Shown piece by piece: positions 35,789-45,194 of a DNA stretch of 64,000 nucleotides. Each line of letters opens with the position of its first letter. Position 1 is the stretch's first letter. Below the pieces are notes generated by a model. It was not told the origin of the DNA. It ran no database searches and saw only the letters and a program-made list of their open reading frames with translations. This DNA comes from Bradyrhizobium diazoefficiens (GTDB lineage: Bacteria; Pseudomonadota; Alphaproteobacteria; Rhizobiales; Xanthobacteraceae), in NCBI RefSeq assembly GCF_018131185.1, contig NZ_JAFCJE010000003.1, positions 868,001-932,000 on the forward strand, in the 5' to 3' direction. The position numbers and the translations under genes were made by a program.

Positions 35789-36559
35789 ATGACCGAGCAC
35801 GTCCGGATCGAGAACGATGGCGGAATTCTCACCCTCACGCTGGCGCGTCCTGACAAGAAGAATGCGCTGACCGATGCGATGTACGGCAAGCTTGCCGACA
35901 GTATCGAATCCGCCGAGTTCGATCCCTCGGCCCGCGTGATCCTGATCCGCGGCGAGGGCGACATGTTCACTGCAGGCAACGACGTCAGCGAGTTTGCCGC
36001 TGTGGCGTCGGGCAAGTCGGAAGGCAGCCGCAATGTCATCCGCTTCATCCAGTCGCTGGCGCGTTGCACCAGGCCGCTGGTCGCGGCGGTACAGGGCCGT
36101 GCCGTCGGCGTCGGCACCACGATGCTGCTGCATTGCGACCTCGTCGTGCTCGCCGACAACGTGCAATTGTCGACTCCTTTCGTCAGCCTCGCGCTGGTGC
36201 CGGAAGCCGCCTCCAGCCTGTTGATGCCGGCGCGCATCGGCTATGCCCGCGCCTATGAGATGTTCGCGCTGGGCGAGACCGTTCCCGCCAGGTCGGCGCT
36301 GGAATGGGGCCTTGCCAACCGCGTGGTGCCGCTCGACAAGCTCGATGCCGAGGCGCTCGCGCTCGCGCAGCGTCTCGCCCGCCAGCCGGCCGGTGCCCTC
36401 ACCGCCACCAAGAAGCTGATGCGCAACGGCGAGGCGTTGGTCGCGCAGATGCAGGCCGAAGGCGAGCAGTTCGCCCAGCGCCTGCGCACCGCCGAGGCGC
36501 GCGAAGCATTCACGGCCTTTGCCGAGCGCCGCCCGCCGGATTTCACCAAGGTCGCGTGA
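35789..36559 (+). CDS. Enoyl-CoA hydratase/isomerase family protein
   Basis: The 256-residue crotonase has the oxyanion-hole segments MFTAGNDVSEF and GRAVGVGTTMLLHCD. Of the two hydratase glutamates, the first is replaced (position within GVGTTMLLH) and the second is kept in ALVPEAASS. Such single-glutamate members usually act as isomerases (delta3-delta2-enoyl-CoA type) and not hydratases. The start follows GAAGGAGAGACC. It is cotranscribed with the MarR gene. Confidence 0.85.
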   Translation: MTEHVRIENDGGILTLTLARPDKKNALTDAMYGKLADSIESAEFDPSARVILIRGEGDMFTAGNDVSEFAAVASGKSEGSRNVIRFIQSLARCTRPLVAAVQGRAVGVGTTMLLHCDLVVLADNVQLSTPFVSLALVPEAASSLLMPARIGYARAYEMFALGETVPARSALEWGLANRVVPLDKLDAEALALAQRLARQPAGALTATKKLMRNGEALVAQMQAEGEQFAQRLRTAEAREAFTAFAERRPPDFTKVA

Positions 36560-36680
36560 CGGAACCCGGCTTGCCAGGAGCCGCGGCGGACACCACCGCA
36601 AGCTCTTGATTAAAGTCTTAACCAAACCTTGGCATGTCGCCATGCAAGGTGGCCTCTCGTGAAGAGTAGGCCCTCGACCC

Positions 36681-38762
36681 ATGACGATGTTTAAGAAATC
36701 AGTAAGCTCGCTTCTCCTGACGCTGATGGCGCTGCTGGCCGCCGGCGCGCTGGCCTCGACCGCGATCCAGATGGTCGGGGCTTTCGGCCGCTACAGCGAT
36801 AGTCTGGAGACCGAACGGCTTGCGAATGCCGACAAGGCGATCTTCCATGGCGTGCTGTCCTTGCGCAACAATCGGGGCGATGCCCAGAGTGCGCTGCTCG
36901 GCGAGGACGATCCGCGCGCCAAGCTCGGGGCCGCCGAGAAGGCCGAGCAGGCTGGCTTTGATGCCATCGTCGCGGCGCTCTCCACCGTCGAATTCGCCCG
37001 TCGCGACGAGCTCGCAGGCACGCTGAAGCAGCGCTGGAGCGAGGCCGCGCCGAAATTCCAGCTGTTCCACGACGAGGCCAAGCTGCCGCGCGCCGAGCGC
37101 AAGGTGGAGCGCACCGCCCCCTGGTACGATGGCATCACCAAGGTGATCGAGACCGCCAACCTCGCGTCCACCGCGGTGTCGAACCGCGCCTGGATGAATG
37201 ATCCCTTCATCGCCCGCATGATCCAGGCCCGCCGCCTCGCCTGGCAGGTGCGCGACCGCTACGGCATCCAGTGCTCGACCCTGCGCCCGAACGTCAACAC
37301 CTCCAAGCCGCTCGACGAGACCCAGAAGCAGACCGTGGCCGGCTGGAACGGCATCGTCACCGCCGGGTGGACCGGCATGGAGGAGCTGCTGGCCGCACCC
37401 GACGTGACGGCGAGCCTGGTCAACGCGGCGAAGGAAGCGCGCGCCAAGACAGATGGCGTCCTCAAGCAGATCGGTGACCTCACCAGGAATTTCGACGGCA
37501 GCGGCAAGCCGGCGATGCCCGCTGCGGAATGGAATGCGCTGTGCCAGTCGCCCTTCGCGCCCATCGTTGCTGTCGCCAACATGGCGCTCGACCAGTCGAT
37601 CGCGCGTGCTGAGATGGTTCAGGCGAAAGCCCTCACCAACCTCATCGTGCAATCGTTCGCCTTCCTGCTCGCGCTGGCCGTGACCCTGACCGGCGTGTAC
37701 GTGGTGCGCAATCGCCTGATGCGCCCGGTGCGCGCCATTCTCGGTGCCATCGCCCGCATCAGTGCGCGCGACTACGCGACGCCGGTGCCGCAATCCCGGC
37801 ACCCCGACGAGTTCGGGACCATGGCCGCCGCACTCGAAAGCCTGCGCGAGAGTGCGGCGACTGCGGAACGGCTGGGCCGGGAACGCGAATCGCAGCAGGC
37901 ACTCCAACTCGCCCGCTCCGGCACCGTCGATTCCGCATGCCGCAGCTTCGACGACACCGTGCAGGCCGTCATCCAGAGCGTTGTGGCCTCGACGCGGGAG
38001 CTCGATGCGACCGCGACCGGCGTGCGCTCGCTGGTTTCGGAATCGAGCAGCCAGACCGCGGCGGTCTCCTCCGCGGCCGAGCAGGCCACCAACAATCTCG
38101 AGACCATCGCGGCGGCGACCGAAGAACTCTCCGCGTCCGTCGGCGAGATTTCCGCGCAAGTGCAGTCCAGCGCGCGCGAGGCCCGCGAGGCTGTTGCGCA
38201 GGCCGAGCAGACCAATGCGACGGTCGAGATTCTCGACCAGACCGCGAGCCGTATCGGCGAGGTCGTGAAAATGATCAATGCCATCGCCGCCCAGACCAAC
38301 CTTCTGGCCTTGAACGCCACGATCGAAGCGGCGCGCGCAGGCGAGGCCGGCCGCGGTTTCGCCGTGGTCGCCGGCGAGGTCAAGAGCCTCGCGGCGCAGA
38401 CTGCGACGGCGACGGAAGAGATCTCGCGCCAGGTCGAGGAAATCCAGGGCGCCACCGGCCAGGCTGTCACCGCCATCCGCGCGATCGGCGGCGCCATCAG
38501 CGGCATCGACGAGAAGATGACGGCGATTGCCGCCGCCGTCGAAGAGCAGCGCGCGGCGACCACCGAGATCTCGCGCAACTTCCAGCAGGCCGCGCAGGGC
38601 ACCCGCGAGGTCACCGACACCATCGGCAGCGTCGCCAGGCTCAACCAGGAAACCGGCAACGCCGGCACGGTGTTGTCGGACTCCGTCAAGAAGATGTCGG
38701 CCGACGCCGATCGCCTCCGCGTCGCGGTCGAGGGCTTCTTGGGAGCGGTGAAGACCGCGTAA
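36681..38762 (+). CDS. Methyl-accepting chemotaxis protein
   Basis: The 693-residue protein has an N-terminal membrane helix (about 11-31), a large helical periplasmic sensor (about 32-315), a second membrane helix (about 316-338), a HAMP domain ([26 protein letters not shown]) and a cytoplasmic signalling domain. The signalling tip has the universal [20 protein letters not shown] sequence. No C-terminal CheR-binding pentapeptide is seen. The sensor type and ligand are unknown. It is a single-gene unit. Confidence 0.9.
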   Translation: MTMFKKSVSSLLLTLMALLAAGALASTAIQMVGAFGRYSDSLETERLANADKAIFHGVLSLRNNRGDAQSALLGEDDPRAKLGAAEKAEQAGFDAIVAALSTVEFARRDELAGTLKQRWSEAAPKFQLFHDEAKLPRAERKVERTAPWYDGITKVIETANLASTAVSNRAWMNDPFIARMIQARRLAWQVRDRYGIQCSTLRPNVNTSKPLDETQKQTVAGWNGIVTAGWTGMEELLAAPDVTASLVNAAKEARAKTDGVLKQIGDLTRNFDGSGKPAMPAAEWNALCQSPFAPIVAVANMALDQSIARAEMVQAKALTNLIVQSFAFLLALAVTLTGVYVVRNRLMRPVRAILGAIARISARDYATPVPQSRHPDEFGTMAAALESLRESAATAERLGRERESQQALQLARSGTVDSACRSFDDTVQAVIQSVVASTRELDATATGVRSLVSESSSQTAAVSSAAEQATNNLETIAAATEELSASVGEISAQVQSSAREAREAVAQAEQTNATVEILDQTASRIGEVVKMINAIAAQTNLLALNATIEAARAGEAGRGFAVVAGEVKSLAAQTATATEEISRQVEEIQGATGQAVTAIRAIGGAISGIDEKMTAIAAAVEEQRAATTEISRNFQQAAQGTREVTDTIGSVARLNQETGNAGTVLSDSVKKMSADADRLRVAVEGFLGAVKTA

Positions 38763-38797
38763 TTCCGTTAGATCACTTATCCGAACTGATCGGCCTG

Positions 38798-38910
38798 CAT
38801 GGTTCGAGACGCCCGTTTTGGCGGGCTCCTCACCATGAGGGTCTGATATCTCGCCACGAACCTGGACCTCATCCTGAGGGCGCGCCGAAGGCGGGTGTCT
38901 CGAAGGATGG
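38798..38910. repeat. Dispersed palindromic repeat of type B (GGTTCGAGACGCCCG)
   Basis: Ends ATGGTTCGAGACGCCCG and CGGGTGTCTCGAAGGATGG form an outer inverted repeat. An inner pair, CTCACCATGAGGGTC and GACCTCATCCTGAGG, forms a second one. This matches a well-known family of intergenic palindromic repeats in Bradyrhizobium and Rhodopseudomonas. It lies between the chemoreceptor and the dehydratase gene. Confidence 0.7.
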
Positions 38911-39046
38911 CCGCAAGCAAGCTTTCTCGCAATTCTCCACCTGATGTCGCGCGGGCATTGCCGCCGATCCGTGCGGCGGCTACATCTGTGGCGCCGCGTC
39001 GCGTAGGCGGCAACAGACGTAAGACACATCAGGGATGGAGAGTTCG

Positions 39047-39985
39047 ATGCCGGTCACCCCTCACAAGGCCCAGCGCCCCTATCGCGGCGTGTTCCCGGTC
39101 GCGCCCACCATCTTCGACGAGCGCGGCGAGCTCGACCTCGAGGGCCAGCGTCGCTGCATCGATTTCATGATCGATGCCGGCTCGCATGGCATCTGCATCC
39201 TCGCCAATTTCTCCGAGCAGTTCGTTCTCACCGATGCCGAGCGCGAAACCGTGATGCATGCCGTGCTGGAGCATGTCGCGGGCCGGGTTCCCGTGATCGT
39301 CACCACCACCCATTTCAGCTCGGCCGTCTGCGCGGCACGCAGCCAGCAGGCGGAGGCGGCGGGGGCCGCCATGGTGATGGTGATGCCGCCCTATCACGGC
39401 GCGACCTTTCGCGTGCCGGAGAAGGGTATCGTCGAATTCTTCCGCGTGCTCTCGGGCGCGATCAACATTCCCGTCATGATCCAGGACGCGCCGGTTGCCG
39501 GTACGCCGCTCTCGGTGGAGCTGCTCGCACGGCTGGCGCGCGACTTCGCCAACATCCGCTATTTCAAGATCGAGGTCGCAGGCGCAGCTTCGAAGCTGCG
39601 CAGCCTGATCGAGGCTGGTGGCAAGGACATCGAGGGTCCCTGGGACGGTGAGGAGGCGATCACGCTGCTGGCCGATCTCGACGCGGGTGCGACCGGTGCG
39701 ATGACCGGCGGCGGCTATCCCGACGGCATCCGCCAGATCATCGATCCCTATTTCGCCGGCGATCGGGAGAAGGCGAAGGCCGCCTATGAACGCTGGCTGC
39801 CGCTGATCAATTACGAGAACCGCCAGTGCGGCCTGATCGCCTGCAAGGCGATGATGCAAGCCGGCGGCGTGATCAAGTCGGACGCCGTGCGCCATCCGCT
39901 CCAACCGCTGCATCCGGCAACGCGCGCGGGCCTGCTGGAACTCGCCAAGGAGCGCGATGCGCTGGCCTTGCGGTGGGGGAAGTAG
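39047..39985 (+). CDS. L-2-keto-3-deoxyarabonate dehydratase (DapA superfamily)
   Basis: The 312-residue protein closely matches in memory the Azospirillum L-KDA dehydratase, including CILANFSEQF in place of the usual GTTGE motif, MPPYHGATFRVPE, VMIQDAPVAGTPLS, Schiff-base Lys174 in IRYFKIEVAGAA, and GPWDGEEAITLL. It converts L-2-keto-3-deoxyarabonate to alpha-ketoglutarate semialdehyde in the non-phosphorylating L-arabinose pathway. The ATG at 39047 has GGAG upstream; one at 39035 does not. The other pathway genes are not in this window. Confidence 0.82.
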   Translation: MPVTPHKAQRPYRGVFPVAPTIFDERGELDLEGQRRCIDFMIDAGSHGICILANFSEQFVLTDAERETVMHAVLEHVAGRVPVIVTTTHFSSAVCAARSQQAEAAGAAMVMVMPPYHGATFRVPEKGIVEFFRVLSGAINIPVMIQDAPVAGTPLSVELLARLARDFANIRYFKIEVAGAASKLRSLIEAGGKDIEGPWDGEEAITLLADLDAGATGAMTGGGYPDGIRQIIDPYFAGDREKAKAAYERWLPLINYENRQCGLIACKAMMQAGGVIKSDAVRHPLQPLHPATRAGLLELAKERDALALRWGK

Positions 39986-40005
39986 AGTCCCAGCCTCCGC
40001 AGGCC

Positions 40006-40123
40006 TAGGGTGAGCAAAGCGACTTGTCCGCCGTAGCTCAGAGCGAAGGCGGAAGCGTGCCCACCAACCTGTCTGCCGTCGAGGAGAGTGGGGGCACGGC
40101 GCTCTGCGCCTTTGCTCGCCCTA
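40006..40123. repeat. Dispersed repeat of type C with 14-base inverted ends
   Basis: TAGGGTGAGCAAAG at the left end pairs with CTTTGCTCGCCCTA at the right end (13 of 14). Inside are an AAGCGTGCCCACCA motif and a GGGGGCACGGCGCT motif. This resembles a repeat family found between genes in Bradyrhizobium. The rest of the 348-base gap between genes (40124-40333) holds the promoter region of the next gene; I see no gene in it. Confidence 0.65.
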
Positions 40124-40333
40124 CGAGGGCTGCGGGTAGGACGTCGCGCCCGCATTTCGGCCGAAGGCTTCGAATTAGCGCGATTCCGCCGGTTTCCCGC
40201 AGCCCGGCAATGACATATTGTACGCCTGCCAACCGGCCCTGCGGAGAATCCCAAGACATCGCTTAATACCTCTTCATTATGCCGTTATCCCGAGCCAGGT
40301 TGGCGCGAACCGACAGAACAGGGAGGCAGTGCC

Positions 40334-41734
40334 ATGACGATGAGGCCCGATCCCACCTTCCACGCATCGCCCAGGCTTGCGATGGAGGCGCCCGCGGAGA
40401 ACTTTGCCTACACGTTGCTGCTCAGTCCGGATTTCTCAAAGCCGGATGCTCTTGCGGTCATCGACGTCAAGCCGGGATCGCCGACCTACAGTCGGATCGT
40501 CCACACCGTGACGATGCCCAACAAGGGCGACGAGTTTCATCACTTCGGCTGGAATGCCTGCTCCTCCGCCTTGTCGCCGCTTGCGGGACATGCCTTCATC
40601 GAGCGACGCTATCTCATCATCCCCGGGCTGCGCTCGTCGCGGATCTACATCATCGATACCAAGCCGGATCCGACCCAAGCCAAGATCCACAAGATCATCG
40701 AGCCCGAGGAAGTGTTCAAGAAGACCGGCTACTCGCGGCCGCACACGATCCATTGCGGGCCGGACGGCATTTATGTCAGCACGCTGGGTGGCGGCGGCAA
40801 GGACGGCACCAACGGGCCTCCAGGCGTCTTCATCATGGATTGCGAGACGTTCGAAGTCCTGGGACGATGGGAGATCGACCGCGGTCCGCAGACGCTGCAC
40901 TATGATTTCTGGTGGAACCTGCCGCGCGACTACATGGTGACGAGCGAATGGGCGTTGCCGCCGCAGTTCGAGAACGGGATCGTCCCGGAAGATCTGCTGT
41001 CGAACAAATATGGCCATCGTCTCCACTTCTGGGATCTACGCGCACGTCGCAACGTTCAGACCATCGATCTCGGCGCCAACCATCAGATGGCGCTGGAGGT
41101 GCGGCCGGCGCACGATCCGGTTCGCGAATACGGCTTCGTTGGCGTTGTGGTCGACACCACCAATCTCGAAGCATCGATCTGGACGTGGTGGCGCGAAGGC
41201 GGAAAATTCCACGCAGAGAAGACGGCGACGATCCCGCCCGAGCCCGCGCCAAAGGAGAAGCTCCCGCCGCTGCTGCAGGGCTTTGGTGCCGTGCCGCCGC
41301 TGGTGACCGACATCGACCTGTCGATGGATGACCGGTTCCTCTATGTCTCGTGCTGGGGCACGGGTGAAATGCGGCAGTACGACGTCACTGATCCGCGCAA
41401 GCCGAAGCTTGCGGGCTCGGTTCACATCGGCGGCATTGCACGCCGAACGGCGCATCCGAATGGCAAGGCCTTTGCGGCCGGCCCGCAAATGGTCGAGATC
41501 AGCCGCGATGGCCGGCGCGTGTACTGGACCAATTCGCTCTATTCCACCTGGGACGACCAGTTCTATCCCGACGGGGTGCCGGGCGTGGAGGTGATGGCCA
41601 ATGTCGGTCGCAACGGCGGCCTCGAGCTCGACAAGGACTACTTCGTGAGCTTCCCCGACGGATATCGCGCGCACCAGATCAGGCTCGAGGGCGGCGATTG
41701 TTCGACAGACTCGTTTTGCTACCCGTCGGTCTAG
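40334..41734 (+). CDS. Selenium-binding protein SBP56 family (methanethiol oxidase-like)
   Basis: The 466-residue protein has the SBP56 landmarks: NKGDEFHHFGWNACSS, the strand-rich propeller, RPHTIHCGPDGIYVSTLG, HYDFWWNLPRDYMVTSEWA, and a C-terminal YWTNSLYSTWDDQFYPDG. Histidines in FHHFGWN and PHTIHC are likely metal ligands. Family members oxidise methanethiol to formaldehyde, sulfide and hydrogen peroxide in some bacteria and humans. A signal peptide is not visible, unlike the copper-dependent periplasmic MtoX. The next gene overlaps its end. Confidence 0.88.
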   Translation: MTMRPDPTFHASPRLAMEAPAENFAYTLLLSPDFSKPDALAVIDVKPGSPTYSRIVHTVTMPNKGDEFHHFGWNACSSALSPLAGHAFIERRYLIIPGLRSSRIYIIDTKPDPTQAKIHKIIEPEEVFKKTGYSRPHTIHCGPDGIYVSTLGGGGKDGTNGPPGVFIMDCETFEVLGRWEIDRGPQTLHYDFWWNLPRDYMVTSEWALPPQFENGIVPEDLLSNKYGHRLHFWDLRARRNVQTIDLGANHQMALEVRPAHDPVREYGFVGVVVDTTNLEASIWTWWREGGKFHAEKTATIPPEPAPKEKLPPLLQGFGAVPPLVTDIDLSMDDRFLYVSCWGTGEMRQYDVTDPRKPKLAGSVHIGGIARRTAHPNGKAFAAGPQMVEISRDGRRVYWTNSLYSTWDDQFYPDGVPGVEVMANVGRNGGLELDKDYFVSFPDGYRAHQIRLEGGDCSTDSFCYPSV

Positions 41735-42405
41735 ACGGGGGGCACGCGAGCCCGGCGCTTGGCTGGCTCTGGTTCGCTCTTGTTGCGAGCGGCCTCTACC
41801 ACGGGATCAATCCCGGGATGGGATGGCCGCTCGCGGTTTCGGCCGGGCTGATGGACAAGAGCCCACGCGCGCTCTTCCGCGCGTTGTGGGCACTGGCGGC
41901 CGGGCATCTTCTGGCGACGCTTCTCGTGGTGCTGCCGTTCGCATTCCTGTTCGTGCTGGCCGAGTGGCAGCGTTCGATCCAGCTCAGCGCGAGCCTTCTC
42001 GTCATCGCTTTCGGTGTCTATCGGTTGATCGCGCGGCGCCATCCCCGCGCGCTGGCACGAATTCCGCCGACGCAATTGGCACTCTGGTCATTTGCCGTTG
42101 CCATCGCTCACGGCGCCGCACTGATGCTCGTGCCGATTTATCTCGGGCTTTGCCAGGCCTTGGCACTCGATCCCGGCCATGAGGCGGCAGAAGTGCTAAT
42201 GAAGGCAAATCTCGGGATGGCGGTGCTGGTGTCCTTCGTGCACGTGATCGCCATGGTCAGCGCCGGCGGAAGTCTGGCCTGGCTGGTCTACCGCTATCTG
42301 GGATTGAAGTTCGTTTCGCGAAGCTGGTTCAATCTGGATGTGGTTTGGGCGATCAGCCTCGTTCTGGTCGGCGCGGTGGCGCTCGCATTCAGTCTTGCGA
42401 GCTGA
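41698..42405 (+). CDS. Conserved membrane protein overlapping the SBP56 gene
   Basis: The frame encodes up to 235 residues and overlaps the SBP56 gene by 37 bases, so translation is probably coupled. Six membrane helices are seen. Conserved-looking histidines lie in ASGLYHGINPGMGW, AAGHLLATLL, AIAHGAALMLVP and SFVHVIAMV, all close to helices, which suggests metal or heme binding. The TTG start at 41698 is uncertain; the protein core begins near GWLWFALV. A role in metal supply to the neighbour is an inference. Confidence 0.7.
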   Translation: MFDRLVLLPVGLDGGHASPALGWLWFALVASGLYHGINPGMGWPLAVSAGLMDKSPRALFRALWALAAGHLLATLLVVLPFAFLFVLAEWQRSIQLSASLLVIAFGVYRLIARRHPRALARIPPTQLALWSFAVAIAHGAALMLVPIYLGLCQALALDPGHEAAEVLMKANLGMAVLVSFVHVIAMVSAGGSLAWLVYRYLGLKFVSRSWFNLDVVWAISLVLVGAVALAFSLAS

Positions 42406-42414
42406 GGGTCATGC

Positions 42415-43113
42415 CTACCGCGCCAACGCCCATTCACCGATGATGCGGAAGCGTGCCCTCGCATCGTCCTGCTCGAACAGGGCGAGACGATCGATCGCCA
42501 ACATGCCGAGACGGAGCGCCGCAAACCGCGCTCGCAACATCTTCAAAATCGGCCCGCGCCGCTCCGCATCGAGTCGCCCGGTGAGCGTCATGTGGAAGCG
42601 GAATTCTTCCATCACGTACGGATAGCCCCAGCGGTCGAGATGGTCGCGCTGCGGTTCGCTGAGCTTCTCGGGTCTGCGCCGCGCGCGGTCTTCCGCAGAC
42701 AAAGCGGCGCGGAACGAGTCGAATTCGCGGACGCAATCGGCGGCGAGCGCTTGAAGTGCCTCGACAGGCTCGGCTGGAATGACGGCGATGAAGCCGCTGA
42801 TGGCATCGACGACCGGCCGGATCACAGGAAGCGGCCGCGGCTTGCCGGCGAATGTCGCGCAGGCGGCCATCAGCTCGGCATCAGTCTTGCCAGGCGCGAG
42901 CGCCATCGGCGCCTTCAGCGTGGCGTGAAAGCCGTACTTGCGGGGATCGGCGCTGACGTCGCGCCAGTCAGGCGCGACCTCCAACGCCTCGCGCGGAAAT
43001 GGCAGCTCGTTGCCGGTGTAGGCATCGTAACCGAGCAGCTCCGCGCCGAAGCGCGAGAGCGCGTGATCGGCGCCTGCGGCAAAATAGATCGCGTAGCGGG
43101 GAAAACCTGTCAT
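42415..43113 (-). CDS. DUF1045 2H-phosphoesterase-like phosphonate protein
   Basis: The 232-residue protein has two HxT motifs, His63-x-Thr65 in GFHATLKAP and His174-x-Thr176 in FHMTLTGR, the hallmark of the 2H phosphoesterase superfamily, which cleaves cyclic phosphates. DUF1045 genes are found in phn clusters of alphaproteobacteria. No phnP is seen in this window, so this protein may open 5-phosphoribosyl-1,2-cyclic phosphate. It is the last gene of a leftward operon with a PhnM paralogue and an acetyltransferase; the stop of PhnM is 18 bases upstream. Confidence 0.85.
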   Translation of the reverse strand: MTGFPRYAIYFAAGADHALSRFGAELLGYDAYTGNELPFPREALEVAPDWRDVSADPRKYGFHATLKAPMALAPGKTDAELMAACATFAGKPRPLPVIRPVVDAISGFIAVIPAEPVEALQALAADCVREFDSFRAALSAEDRARRRPEKLSEPQRDHLDRWGYPYVMEEFRFHMTLTGRLDAERRGPILKMLRARFAALRLGMLAIDRLALFEQDDARARFRIIGEWALAR

Positions 43114-43131
43114 TGCCCGAGCATAGCCGGT

Positions 43132-44328
43132 TTAGGCCGCGACGACAGCTTCGCGTGACGCCGCCGCCACAGCGGTGAGTAGCCGCGTCGCATCGGTGAG
43201 ATGAACCAGCTTTCCGCCTGATATCACCGCGATCAGCCGCGGCCTCAGCTTCACGCTGTCGTCGACCAGCAGAATGTCGGCGCGGCGGCCTTCCGCGAGC
43301 ACGCCGCGATCGGCAAGGCCGGTCGCGCGCGCAGGGCCGGCGGAGACCAGGTTCCAGGCTTCGGTCAGCGGCAGCACGCCGTCGGCGGCGAGCCGGAACG
43401 CGGCGAGCAGCTGCGCGGGATAGTAATAGTCCGACGCCAGCACCGAGCAGAGGCCCTTGGCGATCATGTCGGAGGCCCTGGTCCAGCCGGTGTGGCTGCC
43501 GCCGCGCACGACGTTCGGCGCGCCGTAGACGATGGCATCGCCGTGGCTTGCCGCCGCCCGCGCCGTCTCCTCGTTGACCGGAAACTCCGCGATCTCAGCG
43601 CCGAGCGCGCGAAACTCCTGGCGCATTGCCGGTGTCGCATCGTCGTGTGAGAGCATCCGCACTTCGGCAGCGCGGGCCACGGCGGCGAGGCGCGACACGG
43701 AAGCCGGCACCTCGTCAGCGCGCGAGACGACGCTCTCGACGAGGCGGTCGAAATCCTCAGCTGACAACCCGGTGCGCTCCACCATGCGGTTGCGCTTGCG
43801 CGGCTTGGCCATGTCGGCGACGGTGCCGTCCATGTGGTCGTTGAAGGCGAACAGGTCGACCCGGCGCTCGGAGAGCCACTGGCTGATCTCAATCTCGGTG
43901 TCGAGATTGTAGGTCTCGTGCCGCAGGTGGAAGCGGGTATCGGCGGCGAATTGCGGGCGCTGCCGCTCGATTGCCTCCATCAGGGCGCGCGCGTTGTCGG
44001 CGCTGCGCAGGCCTGGTTCCCACGAACAGGTCGTGGCATGAAAGACCGTCGTGATGCCGTTGCTGATCGCCTGGCGATCGCTGTCGGCGAGCGCGACGTC
44101 GATGGGGAAATCGACGCCGGCGCGCGGCATCATCTGCCGCTCGAAGGCATCGCCATGCAGATCGACGATGCCGGGCAGCACCAGCAGATTGCGGGCATCG
44201 ATCGCAAGCCGCGCCCGGCCGCGAGAGGCATCGATCGCGGCGATGTCTTGTCCGGACACCGCCAATGACGTTTCGACGAGCTCGGCGCCGATCAGGGCCC
44301 GACCGCCTTCAAGGATGATGTCTGTCAC
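43132..44328 (-). CDS. phnM: Second PhnM-type amidohydrolase (divergent paralogue)
   Basis: The 398-residue amidohydrolase has the PhnM pattern, including [25 protein letters not shown] and [13 protein letters not shown]. Its metal motif is [19 protein letters not shown], different from the LIELHTDHLEAHYVPRP of the copy encoded at 54408. PhnM releases pyrophosphate from ribose-phosphonate triphosphate before C-P bond cleavage. This paralogue may handle a different phosphonate or an alternative intermediate. The ATG overlaps the acetyltransferase stop by 4 bases. Confidence 0.85.
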   Translation of the reverse strand: MTDIILEGGRALIGAELVETSLAVSGQDIAAIDASRGRARLAIDARNLLVLPGIVDLHGDAFERQMMPRAGVDFPIDVALADSDRQAISNGITTVFHATTCSWEPGLRSADNARALMEAIERQRPQFAADTRFHLRHETYNLDTEIEISQWLSERRVDLFAFNDHMDGTVADMAKPRKRNRMVERTGLSAEDFDRLVESVVSRADEVPASVSRLAAVARAAEVRMLSHDDATPAMRQEFRALGAEIAEFPVNEETARAAASHGDAIVYGAPNVVRGGSHTGWTRASDMIAKGLCSVLASDYYYPAQLLAAFRLAADGVLPLTEAWNLVSAGPARATGLADRGVLAEGRRADILLVDDSVKLRPRLIAVISGGKLVHLTDATRLLTAVAAASREAVVAA

Positions 44329-45020
44329 GCGACCGCGCTTCGTTTGCTGGCAAGGGAACTAGCAAGAGAACTGGCAGGAGAATTGGTGAGAGATCTCGCC
44401 CGTGCTTCGTATGTCGCAAGGAAATCTTCAATCCCGAGCTTGCGGAAATCGGGCAGGGCCTCGCGCAATTTGTCGTGATTCCAATCCCACCAGGCCAGCC
44501 GGGCGAGCCGTCCGGCGATCTCCTCGGAGAACCGCCGCCGCATGATGCGGGCCGGATTGCCGGCGACGATGGTATAGGCCGGCACGTCCTTGGTGACGAT
44601 GGCGCCGGCCGCGATCACCGCGCCGGTGCCGATGTTGCGGCCCGGCAGCACGATCGCGCCGTGGCCGATCCAGACGTCGTGGCCGATATGGACGTGGTGC
44701 TGGCGCCGCCAGTCGAAGAATTCGGCATCGTCGCTCTCGCCTTCGAAATAGGCGCTGGAGCGGTAGGTGAAATGTGCCTGCGTTGCGCGGAGCATCGGGT
44801 GATTGCCGGGATTGATCCGCGTCATCGCCGCGATCGAGCAGAACTTTCCGATGGTGGCGTAGGTGATCTGGGCATCGTTGACGACATAGGAGTAATCGCC
44901 CATCGCCACGTCATGCAGGATCGTGCGCGCGCCGACCTCGGTATAGGCGCCGAGCCTGGTCTCATGCAGCTTGGCCGAGGGATCGATGGTCGGCTGGACC
45001 GAAAGAGCTTTGGCGACCAT
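44325..45020 (-). CDS. Hexapeptide acetyltransferase of the phosphonate cluster
   Basis: The 231-residue protein has a left-handed beta-helix of hexapeptide repeats ([58 protein letters not shown]). It is the phn-associated acyltransferase type and may acetylate aminophosphonates, the job of PhnO in E. coli. The C-terminus is Ser/Ala-rich. The ATG at 45020 ([14 protein letters not shown]) is chosen; an open frame continues far upstream through phnC on the other strand but is not protein-like. It leads the leftward operon, 59 bases from a Pho-box candidate. Confidence 0.82.
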   Translation of the reverse strand: MVAKALSVQPTIDPSAKLHETRLGAYTEVGARTILHDVAMGDYSYVVNDAQITYATIGKFCSIAAMTRINPGNHPMLRATQAHFTYRSSAYFEGESDDAEFFDWRRQHHVHIGHDVWIGHGAIVLPGRNIGTGAVIAAGAIVTKDVPAYTIVAGNPARIMRRRFSEEIAGRLARLAWWDWNHDKLREALPDFRKLGIEDFLATYEARARSLTNSPASSLASSLASKRSAVA

Positions 45021-45067
45021 GTTGCATCCGGGGTGAGGAGAGCGAGCGTTCCTCTTCGAGCGGCTTG

Positions 45068-45096
45068 ATGACGATGTCATGACACCGCGATGACAG
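45068..45096 (-). promoter_or_regulatory. Pho box with three 11-base-spaced half sites, leftward
   Basis: On the minus strand CTGTCAT, CGCG, GTGTCAT (45096-45079) is a nearly ideal PhoB site. A third half site (GACATCGTCAT) continues it at the same 11-base spacing; on the plus strand ATGAC recurs at 45068, 45079 and 45090. It faces the acetyltransferase-phnM-DUF1045 operon. Confidence 0.72.
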
Positions 45097-45133
45097 GGGA
45101 TGAGTTGTGCAGGATCGCCGCATTGCAACGCCC

Positions 45134-45151
45134 GTGTCACACAAGTGTTAA
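45134..45151 (+). promoter_or_regulatory. Pho-box candidate facing phnC
   Basis: GTGTCAC, ACAA, GTGTTAA has the 7+4+7 Pho-box layout with 5/7 and 4/7 matches to CTGTCAT. It ends 43 bases before the phnC ATG. Confidence 0.5.
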
Positions 45152-45194
45152 GCACCGGCGTTAGCGGTTGGCCCCAGCTAATCTGGAGCGCTGC

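Noticed and set aside
36699..39029. 776-codon open frame antisense to the chemoreceptor gene
   Set aside because: It is Arg/Gly/Asp-rich with no domain and mirrors the GC-rich codon pattern of the chemoreceptor, which has clear motifs.
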